DNA of 64,000 bases from Monarcha castaneiventris obscurior (lineage: Eukaryota; Chordata; Aves; Passeriformes; Monarchidae), in the NCBI GenBank assembly GCA_026261815.1, contig JAMPIT010000258.1, positions 13,135,501 through 13,199,500 of the forward strand, in the 5' to 3' direction. The translations under genes were made by a program, and so were the position numbers. The notes below the pieces were generated by a model. It searched no databases. It was not told where the DNA came from and saw nothing but the letters and a program-made list of their open reading frames with translations. Below, piece by piece: positions 51,369-61,690 of the stretch. How positions within the stretch are numbered: position 1 is the stretch's first letter; each line of letters opens with the position of its first letter.

Positions 51369-53456
51369 CAAACCTGGCCTTTGTACCAACACTCTTTACC
51401 CTTCCCCACATAAGCCCTGTTCTATAGCTGATTAGGACAGCTAGTAAACCAGATAAGGAGAAAAAACTGAGTAACTGCAAGAATGTAGCTGTTGTGGAGC
51501 AAAGGAAGAGAAAGGGAGGGATGATTTTTGTCTTAGCCATGTAAAAGTTGCCTTGCTATGTTAATTATACAGGTAGAAGTGTCCACTCTTTGTAACACAG
51601 GCTGTAGAATGTCCCTGAACTGATCCCTCCTTAACTGCAACAAATCTTTCAGAAACCTGTGATCTTTTATTTCCAGAGTTTCAGTCTTGGAAAATACACT
51701 GCTATTACATGTTATGCCTTATTCATGACTGCACTGAAAAGTTCAATCTTGCTTTTAGGGTCTAGGAGACACATTTATCCCCTTTAGTGCTACAGAGAGC
51801 CTTTAATAAAGCAAATGCTTTTCCTCCACTGAGCAGAAGGAAAAAAGGAATGACTGGAAAAGGCCTTAGTGAATTGGGGCATGGTTCTAGGGAGGTCTCC
51901 AAGCTTCAGTAAGCAGAGCTGAGGAAAGCTGGGACAAGGTTGATCTAATGAGTGCATCATGACCCAATGAATCAATTGGTCGTTCCAGCTGTGCTTTGCC
52001 TCTCCAGCTTATTTAAACTGATTTGTTCTGCCAGTTTATTGGTACAACTGAGTGATTTTTCAGAACCCATCGTTGTTGTTCAGAGTCGCCACAATTTCTC
52101 CCTAATTGTGTCATCGCGTCTCTACAGTCATCTTTATAGTTTTAGCCCCAGCACGACTGTGTTCATCCACTTTCCTATTGTGCAAAGTAGTCAGGCCCCT
52201 ATTCACAGCAATTTGCATCACTGGTTGTGAAACTGGAGGGTTTAAGTTAATGACCAAGCTGTATTTTATTGGGGGTGGTTACTTAACAAGTGACAGTTTT
52301 CTGAGTGCTGATAGTCTGCCTCTGTTCAGCAAATCTTTTGGGCAAGACATCCACCGTAGAAATGAACTTTCTTGTTGGGAAAGAATTTGAGAACATTTTA
52401 TCATAAAAACCACTTTGCTACACCCTTGGGATATGCGGAAATAGCAAGGATGTATAACAGAGAAAGACCTTGCTGTGGGAATCTTTAAACTTAGGCTGAG
52501 CTAAGCTGTGAGTTCAGATGTAGATGCCAATCACTTGAGCTGGCTGTGCAATATAAACATACTGAGAATTATAGCACAAGTGCTAAAGCACGTCTCAGTC
52601 TCTTTCTGAAGGCTACATTTTCCACTAGCTTCCAGTAAGACTTTGTTATAGCCACATGCTTGTTGAAAGCTAAACAAACTAATCTGTTTCATTAAAAAAA
52701 AGTCAGACTGATAGCAACATATCATAAAAGACATAAAAGCAACTAAAATCTGAATTCAAGATGAAAATTAAAATTAATGTCATCATTGGCTCTTTGAACA
52801 TCCTTGTTGGAAAACTTAATAAAAGGTATTTTTGAAGTTGGAGGGTCCAATCTTGCATTATTTTGGAGGAGTAGAGGATGGTTTGTACTCAGACATCTTC
52901 TGAAAATTCACTCTGAGTCATCTTCCATAATTTTGCAGGATTGTTACCTCAGAAGTAAATCACCACATCATAAAATTCAGGATTGTTTTGAAACCTTGTA
53001 AATGTTTTCTGCATCATTTTAAAGGCCACTTCAGTATGTGCATTAATGTGAACTGTGATTGTTCCCATGAAATTAATTTCACTTAGTGTACAAGAAGTAG
53101 AGAGTATTGAAGCAGAAATAGGTTTTTGATTCTTAATAAGTACCAGTGCAGTTCTAAAGATAATAGGATTATTCAAAATGTTAATTACTCTAATTTGCTC
53201 CAGTCTGATAAGAACTCAAGTTAGATTTTACTTCTCTCTCTTTCACAGAAATGGCATCACTGTTTCTCTGAGCTTTTAGACATAAATATTGTAGTGTTAG
53301 GATTTGTAAAAGCACTGTTTTCTACAAGGCAAATGGTGCCATTGAAAAGAGTTCACATGGTGACAAAAAGGGAAGAGAATGGTTAAATGATTGATTTTCA
53401 AATCCTCCTCGGAATTCCAAAACAACCCAACTCCAACTTATTAGCAGACAGTGACA

Positions 53457-53960
53457 TTACTTAAAGTTTATTCAGTCCCCTCCCTTGCCTGGCTGGTGAT
53501 GCTGTGCCTGATGCAGCCCAGGACATGGTTGGCCCTGCTGGCTGCCAGGGCACTGCTGACCCAACTTGCCATCGACCAGGGCCCCCAGGTCCCTCTCTGT
53601 GACACTGCTTTCCAGCATCTCATTCCCCAGTCTGTCCATACACCCAGGGCTGTCCCAGCCCAGGTGCAGAATCCAGCACTTACTCTTGTTAAACTTCATA
53701 CAGTTGGTGGCTGCCCATCTCTAATTTGTCAAGGTCTCTCTGCAGGGCCACTCTGCCCTTGAGGGAGTCAACAGCTCCTCCCAGTTCAGAGTCATTGGCA
53801 GTCTTAGTATTCCTTCCACTCCTGTATCCAAGTCATTTGTTGAGATGTTTAAGAGCACAGGGCCAGGGATGGAGCCCTGCAGACTAGTGACAGGTCACCA
53901 GTCTGATGTCACCCCATTCACTCTCTTTGTCCCCAACCTGAACAAAATTGATTCAGCTGC
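53457..53960 (-). mobile_element. CR1 LINE fragment, antisense, truncated at both ends
   Basis: Reverse-complemented, this reads as the C-terminal half of CR1 ORF2. The frame 53699-53472 contains [15 protein letters not shown] and later [12 protein letters not shown], landmarks of the region after the reverse transcriptase. Upstream on the same strand are the RT-distal blocks, present here as 'agggccagggatggagccctg' and related text on the plus strand. It lacks the 3' untranslated tail and short terminal repeats that most CR1 copies keep, so the 3' end was deleted or lost after insertion. Inactive. Confidence 0.88.
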
Positions 53961-56900
53961 CAAAATTCCTCAGCCTCCTTTCACTTAAAATCAGCACCAT
54001 GAAGAGTAATCAGGGGGTTTTTCAGTGCTAGGATGGGAACTTCCTTTAAATTTGGTCTTTGAATTTGGGCTCGGCTCCTACAGCACATTCTTGTCCTACT
54101 GTTTGATCTCACATCTTCGTGATATTACAATATAAAAAGTTGATGTGATAATAAAAAATCCAGTTAAGTAAAATTTTTAAATTATCCTTTTTATTTAGTT
54201 TAAATTGAAGTTCTGCCTTTTGATTGGAAGAGGAGGTGAAGATCAGTATCTATCACTGTAAAAACTTTTTTGTTCAAGCATGGTCAATTATTCTTGGAAG
54301 TGAGGAATTATTTACGTGCAAAAAAAGAACACTCATGAATTGTAGGAGGATGTCACAGGTTACTGACACGCCTTCAAAAGTTTCAGAAGCTTTATCTTTC
54401 TTAAAAAGCTGGTTAACATAGAAATTAAAATATTTTCTGTCTTCATCTGACAGACAAAGGACTTTATTTTTGTGTGTGTCGTGTCTCCCCTCTCCCCCCC
54501 GCCAGGATTGTGTAAATTACCTTAGAACATGCTACACTAGCTGATGCTAATGAGAAAGGAGGCAGGAGGTTTAAGGAAGGAAAGTCATTTAAGCCTCTTT
54601 TACCTAGGAAAGCTATGTTCACAAATGTAAACTTCTCCATGTTTCACTCTTTACATACTTCAACATCAGTCATTTAATCTAAAATATCAGTTCAAAAGGT
54701 GCAGAGTCATTAATTTTTGAACTTTCAGAAGACTGCAAATAATTCTAGTTGTGTGATGGTTATTTTTCTGGTGGGAACACTTACTTCCTGAAGTTGGATT
54801 TTGATTGACAAACTCATTTCATGTTAAAGTATCGCATAGCCATCAGGTGGTTAAAAGCTTTCAGCTGTTTCTAGACTTGCCTGGATTTGAACCAGTAACC
54901 TAAAGACAAAAAGGGTTGTATCTCATTAGCAAAACCCTCAGCTATGATGTGCAGCCATTCAATTCAATTTAGTTTAATTTAAATGAAAGAATTTATCTGT
55001 GATATGAAACATAAGAGAAGCTTTTTACATTTAATTTTCTCTGTGTGTGTTTGTGGGTTTTTTTTTAAATATTGGTAGATGGAGAGAGAGTCAATACGGA
55101 GGTGAATTTAAAAAAATTAGCATGTAGACACTGCCATAACTGTTTAAATGTCAGAAAACTCTAATCTATGCAGTGTTATTTCCTGCTGTGACTAAAGAAA
55201 AAGCAGAAAAAGGAAACTTTGCTTCTTTGCTGTTCTAACATATTTCTAATAATAAAGATTATTGTCTTTGAACTCACCCAGCCTTACTCAGCTCTCCTTT
55301 GCTAAAGCCCTTAAAATTATTAGAACTTCAAGTAGGGTTACAGTGTTAAAATTCTTGACTTTTCCTTTTCCCCTAACAGAACAGGCTGGTTTTAAACATG
55401 GCACGCATCACAGTAATCCAGTCTAACTCTTTTATCAGTCTGGCTAAGTTTTTTCAACAGATTTGCCCAAAACTGTGTTAAAAAACATAAATCATGGGAT
55501 TAAACCTGTAGAGAATGATGAAAGCTGAATTCATGTATATACATGTGGTGGTACAAATGGACTCTTTTATTATTTAACCTGAATGAAAGCAATAAATTTG
55601 AAACAGGTTTAACTGATGATATTGGTAATCCATAACAGATTTCATGAATGTTGTTGAATGAACATTGGTTTTGTTGAGTAATCTCTCAGATTAAAGAAGG
55701 GACAGATAACTCAAACAGTCTGTTGAGATTCATATTATGTTCCTGTTAAGTTTTGCTCTGAATGAAAACTGTAGTGGTCATTGCATTTCTTAGTAATTAA
55801 TAAAAAGAACACTCGTTTAAAGCACCTATTAAAAGTTTAGAAAGCCCATGTTCTTTCTCTCTAGAACAAACATTCTTAAAAGCAGAGAACTTTTTCATTG
55901 AATTTAACTTGCTCCAATTAAACGCAGAATTTAAATTCAGATTAGTAATTTTTGGGAGTCTTTACAGACTGTGTTAATCCCCCCCTTGAATTGTAAGGAA
56001 CATGATTCTCCTATAATTTATTCTGTCCTATAATTTAGGAAGCCCTTTCCTGGCAATTATGCGAAAGCAATATTTAGCTGCAGGGAACCTTTATGGAGAT
56101 TTGAATTTTCTAGATGAGGAGGATTTGAGCATAAGCAATTGTGGGTGTGTGCTGACACAGGCATCATTACTACCTTTGTCTCCATTTGATAATGACAGAA
56201 CGTATAATACAAGTATATGGCAACAATATGCTAATCAAGATATTTCACCAATGGGGAAAAAAATGATACTGCAGAATCAATGATTGTTTCAACAGATCAC
56301 TGAAATAACCAAGCTGGACTGAAAACTTTGAAAAACAATGGTTAAGGCTTGACCTTGCTGCAATTGATGGAAGTCAGAAGCTATGTTTGCCATGTCTGCA
56401 GTAGAGCTCAGAGTCTTCTGAGTCCTTTAGGTGGGGGTAATTTGAATGGGAGGAGAAGAGATTTAGAATTAGCCCTATGGGAGATGTTTTTTGTTAGGGA
56501 GCTGTTTTGACATTCTTATCTATCCTTGTCATGTTTGGGATTTTAATGAGACACACAGCACCATGCTTCTGTTCTTATATTTTAATCAGCCCACTTGGCT
56601 CTCACATCTAAAAAGATAGGTTGGTGTATAATCTGTGCAAAGAGCAAGGCAGATTAATTACTAGTAAAGCACACATGGATACACATACTTGTGCAAACTG
56701 CAATGGAATCAGGAAAAGGAACTGCCAACATAGTTGGTGTATTGAGCTTTTAATAAGTATTGCATCACATATTTAATGTATTATGTTAGAATAATTTTCT
56801 GCTCAAAGTCTTTCCTGTGCTTCTCATCAAATATCATTGATGTGGATATTTAAAACCTTTGGTTATTTAGATGTGTGGTTATTTGACAGAGACAAAAATC

Positions 56901-59439
56901 ACTCAGCTATATTGTTCTCCAATACCAATTCAGCAAGATATTTAATCATCTGCTTGTATTTAAAATATCCATTTTGCCTCATCTAAAACAATGAGAATCC
57001 TCACATGGTTTAAGTTAGGCAGGTGCTTAAATATCTTCATGAGCTCAGTGATAACTGTGCAACCATGGCACATTGTTTTCAATGTCATAGACAACCCTTA
57101 AATTTTACTTGCCTATCACCAGGAGTAAAATTTGCTCCATGCTGCTTTTTCTCCTGCTGTGTATGTTTTAATTCCTGAACCACACTCTCCACATTAAATA
57201 TTTCTCTATGACAATTCCAGTAACATTTTCTAATCACAAAATAATATTTACCATCTTCCCCCATGCAGATTTTAGAACAGAGGGAGCTGCTGCAGTTCTG
57301 TAGAGGTCGTGAACCTGCTTGATGAAGCACAGATGAATAAAAAGTATTCTACTGAGCTTAACAGGCTTTATTAATGTGCAGATCCAATACACATTTTTAT
57401 TTAAATTCATCTCAAGTCTAAAGGACACATTTTTCAGTTGTTATTTTGCATTTAGGTTTGTGAGATTAGTTTTGCATGTTTTTTTAAAAGAAAGAAGCAT
57501 GATTGGATATCTACAAATGACTTTCCATTAATTATAGTCACTGCACCTCATAGCGTTTTTGGACTTTTAAGGCGAGAATCAACTAGCAATTTAATTTGTA
57601 ATAGACTTGCATGTTTGTCCCTAATCCATACCTTCAGTCTCAGTTTTGACTAAGATCCAAGCTTTACACTTTTCCTATTAAAGGACAAAAATAATTCTTT
57701 AGATGTAACTTTTTCCTTATTTTCTACTTCCCATTACCTAATAGTGTTCCATCCATAAATGGGAATATATTTTTCCACTGTCATTGGGGAAACATTTGAA
57801 AAGGGTCTCAATCCGTTTTTCTGCTCATTAGTAATCTTCCACACTTGATGTGTGACTAGTTCTTTAAAGGTACTTGAGTAACTAGAGACTTAGAGAAGTG
57901 ATTGCTGAGATTTTTCATAAATATTTGTTGATTCAGTGAAAGACAAAGGCCTTATATTCAAGTGAATGTAAATTCCCATACTGTGTGTATCTTTAAGCAA
58001 CTCAGCCTTTGGCCCTGAAGTCTTTGGCACACATTGTCTTTGCAGTACAACTGCTGTGTGAGATGTTATCATTTCTTACTGTTTCCCCAGTGCTGGAGAT
58101 TGCTGCTCCCATTGGAGAGCAAGCAAGTTGGGACACACACCCACATCCCAGTCATGTCAGTGAGGAGTCTGAAGGCTTTACTTTAAACTGCTGACCAAGG
58201 TGCCTTTAATCTAAGCCCTGGGACTTTGCATTTAAGCAGCTGAGAGCATGTATGCATTCCATTCCTTGTACTCAGCAGAGGGGCAAAGCAGAGAGTGGGA
58301 GAAGGTGTCTGGCAATTTTCTGCAATTACATTTGCTGCAGCCTATTGGTAAATGCCCTTAGTCATCTGAATTGCCATTTTCAAAAATATCCTAGACTTTC
58401 CTAAAAGATTGGCTCTTAATTTATTTAGGTGCTGAATTTATAGCAGGTCGTTGCTGAGAAGTGCCATGCTACATGATCATACCCATAAAAACACAGCTGA
58501 ATAAGTTTTAGCTGCCATTTCTCTCCCAGAGTTCAATCCTAGAAAGAAATGGTGCATTGCTTCCTGAAAAGTAGTAGTGAGATGCCCATTGAGCAACTTT
58601 TACAGATGCCAACCGTGCCATCTGGCACAGCCCCACACACTGCATGCCAGCAATATATCCCAGACACAAGCTAAAATGAATTGCCTACAACATTCCAGTG
58701 TTCCTTTTATTTATCAGTGAAGATATGTGTGTCAATTAGGATTAAGCTGTTGTTTCTAGAATATAAAGGAGCCAGCCAAAACAACAGGACTTCTGATCTA
58801 CAACCAGAGCCATTTTCTGAAACTGAAGCTTTAGCTATTCACCAGCTCCACCAGTTCACTTTTCTGATGTCCTGATAGGGGCAATCTGGTATTCATTTAG
58901 CTTGTCCCTCTTGCCTTTTCATTTGTGCTGGATCTATTGCTAATAAACATACCTAATTTCAGTACGTGAATGTTTGGTTTCAGTGAAGTTTTAGCTGCTT
59001 ACACTTTAGGTCTGGTTTGTTGACTCTTGACACTGACAGCTGGATGCTTTGCTTATAGGACCAGATCTTCAGTTGTAGAAGGAGTTGGCATAGCTTGGGG
59101 ATTTTAAGTCATCTTTATACTTTTTGATCCTGAGGTATTCTAATTGTGAAGCCTGTCAGACCTGTTCTTGGGCTGCTCAGTGGCATCAAGAAGTCATTGC
59201 ATCAGCATGAAACCTACATAGGTGCAAAGTCATCCTTCCCTCTAACCATGTCATCGCTGCTGGTTGTTTCGTAGGAAAGCAAATGGATTTTTATTAACAT
59301 TTGTATCAGTGTAGAAAAATATTCTCCCTGTCAGAATGTCCAGCATTCATAACTGATCTTTGTTATGCTGTTAGATGCAATTCAAGAAGGAAGCAGAAGG
59401 CAACTACCTCTTGTTAAGCAGTCATTGTAAGCAAAATCA
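53961..59439. other. Noncoding between the two CR1 relics
   Basis: Holds the tRNA-like relic near 54.9 kb and an open segment at 56039-56283 (see findings). Otherwise unique AT-rich sequence. Confidence 0.5.
54871..54951 (-). other. tRNA-like pol III promoter relic (possible SINE head)
   Basis: On the minus strand a B-box (GGTTCAAATCC, 54893-54883) matches the consensus GGTTCRANYCC fully. A candidate A-box (TAGCTGAGGGT, from 54944) matches TRGYNNARNGG at 10 of 11 positions, 51 bases upstream, which is normal spacing. A D-arm (TAGC..GCTA) and a T-arm stem (CTGG..CCAG) can be drawn, but the acceptor arms do not pair. It is therefore not a working tRNA. It is more likely an old tRNA-derived SINE head or a tRNA pseudogene. 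Confidence 0.4.
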
Positions 59440-61690
59440 ATTACAACAAGCTTGCCAGCCTGATGAGGAAGGCTTTAAAGTATGTGGACTAGGGTATGAG
59501 AAAACAACCTTGGTGTTAAGTAAGGGAACAGAGGTTATAGTTAGTATGTAGGGTAGGTTAACAGGAGGAACCAGCAGAAAGGCTAAATCCCACCCTGAGG
59601 CCCAATCTCAAGTGCCGGTGCACAAAAGAACACAGCCCAGGAAATAAAGAGGAGCTGGAGCTCAACATGTGGCTGCAGAACCATAACATCTTTGGGATAA
59701 CTGATGCAGTAGAATGGCTTATAGGACTGAAGTGCAGTTAGGGTGAATGGTTCAGGCTCTTTAGGAGGGGTAGGAATGGAAAAAGGTGCCAGGGGGAGTA
59801 CCATTTACATGAAGTAGTTTCTAGGAGCTTTTCTAAAGCAGACTTGTCAGGCTGAGTACAGGAAGACTGTTTTGGGGAACTGGTTGATGGGGTCCCATGG
59901 AAAGCAGTGTTGAAAGACAAAGGAGCTCGGGAAAGCTGGCAGATCTCTAAGAACTGCCTTCTCAAAGCACAACACTGTTTTTCCTAATACCCAGGAAAAT
60001 GTTAATTATCAGGAGAACATCTGGGATGTTCTCGTGACTGAATTCCTGTGCAAAAAGGACATATACAGAAGGCAAACATACAAAGGGAAAGACAGGACAC
60101 TAAGCCTTGCCTGGACAAGTACAGAAAGTGTTAGGAAAACCAAACCTCAGCTAGAATTGAAACTGGCAAGTAAAGCTAAGAGTTTAACCTGGCAAGGGAT
60201 ATCAAATTCAACAAGAGCCTCCAGAGCTGTATTAGAAGTAGAAAGGGATATGCGCCAAGTGGGTGCTGCTAAATAGTAACAGCAGGTGTAGATAAGGCTG
60301 TAACTCATTGCCCCACTCTTCACTGACAAAGTCTCCCATGCCTCTGACTAGAAACACACGGTTGAAGGAGGACAGAAACTAGCAGTACTGGGGGAGGATC
60401 AAGTCAGTGTTCTCTTGAGAAACCTTGACCCATACCAGTTGCAGGACCAGCTGGGAGGCATCCAGCAGTGCTAAGAGAACATGTGGATGAACTGGCCTTT
60501 ATCCATCATCTTTGGGAGGTCATGGAGATCAAGAAAAGTCACTAATTACTGCAGGAAGACAAAATTCCTATCAATCTTCAAGCACATCAAGAAAGACAAC
60601 CCAAGGAACTCTAGGCTGGTCATCCTTGCTTCAGTCCCTGGGAAAATAATTGAGGGATGTTAGATTTTTGGCACGTGAAGAAGAGGGTGTTTTGGAAAAG
60701 CCAACTGAAATGTACAAAGGTAAATCATGCTTTATCAACCTGATTGTCCTCTATGATGAAACAGGTAGATGTGTAGGTGGAGGGGGCATAATGAGTGTCA
60801 TCTACAATGACCTTAGCAACAGTTTCAAAACAACTTCCCTTGCATCCAAGTAGGAACATCACAGTTTAAATGAGGGAACTTCTAGGGTGAAAAACTGGTT
60901 GGATCATCCAGCTCAAAAGGTAATAGCCCATGGTTACTACTCTGCTTGTGAAGTGTAGCTCCTCTGTGATCTATACTGGCACTGGTTTATATCTTTACCA
61001 GTGACCTGGAGGAGGAGATGCCCATCGATTTGATGGTTTTTGAGAGACTGGGAACTGGGACAATGGGACCCAGTTAATTTCATCAAGGAGAAATACAAGG
61101 TCCAAGCCCTGGGAAGAATGGTTGTGCATCGGCATAGGTTGTGGACTGCTGCACAGCAGCTCTGGAAGGGAGGTGGGAATTCATTGGACAATAGGCTATA
61201 CCAGAGTTATCAGTCATCCTGGCAGAAGTAAGAACTAACAGCATGAAGGGGTTGTGTAACAGGAGCACAGCCAGTAGATCAAGGGAAATGATTAGTCCTC
61301 TTTAAATAGCATTTGCTAGAACAGTTTTGGAACCCTCCACAAAACAAACATTGCAAAACTGGATGAAATTCAGTGGAGGGCCTACAAGATGATCAGAAGC
61401 TGGAGCACTTGGCCTGTGAAGAAAGGCTGAAGGACTGGGATTTATTTACCCTGGGGAAGGGATGTCTCCAGGGGGACAGCAGCCTTCCAATGTATGCAAT
61501 GATCTTACAGAAAAGGTATAGCCAGGCTCGTTACAGAGATGTAGAACAGCATCATGAGAGTTAACAGTCATAAACTGCTATAGGAAAGGTTTCACAAGAT
61601 TTTTTTTCTTATGATATGAAAATAATCAGTCTTTAGAGCAGCTTGCCCAGAGAGGTTGTGGGGTTCTCCAAGAGAATAGATATTCAATTC
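59440..61690 (+). mobile_element. CR1 LINE relic, long and decayed, sense orientation
   Basis: The order of recognisable blocks matches CR1 ORF2. A 5' part near 59450-59830 resembles the stretch before and within the endonuclease. A resumption near 59850 implies loss of several hundred bases. The pre-RT region runs from about 59900 to 60480. The reverse transcriptase region lies near 60480-60850, with peptide matches such as PLSIIF, PRNSRLVILASVPGKI and KGKSCFINLIVLYDE. Later blocks at about 60960-61570 include the 'gagcacttggcctgtgaagaa' type segment. The relic ends near 61670 at 'cagcttgcccagagaggttgtg', short of the usual 3' end. Frameshifts and stops throughout make it dead. Known: CR1 is the dominant LINE of birds and reptiles and encodes an endonuclease and reverse transcriptase for target-primed insertion. 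Boundaries are by eye against remembered family features. Confidence 0.85.

Larger units (their letters stand above)
45925..53456. other. Noncoding, purine-rich block and doubtful microexons
   Basis: 47700-47960 is strongly purine-biased on the plus strand. A minus-strand exon candidate ends at a GG|gtaagt donor at 47351, and a plus-strand one lies at 49172-49227 (see findings). Nothing else recognised. Confidence 0.45.

Noticed and set aside
53451..53762. Plus-strand 103-codon frame
   Set aside because: It is the antisense of CR1 ORF2, not a gene.
55380..55594. Strong acceptor (ttttccttttcccctaacag) with short frames and AATAAA about 210 bases on
   Set aside because: Frames are only 14 and 33 codons and no upstream donor could be matched; the pattern is expected by chance in AT-rich DNA.
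60034..61564. Several short plus- and minus-strand frames
   Set aside because: All lie inside the CR1 relic and are broken pieces of its ORF2 or their shadows.
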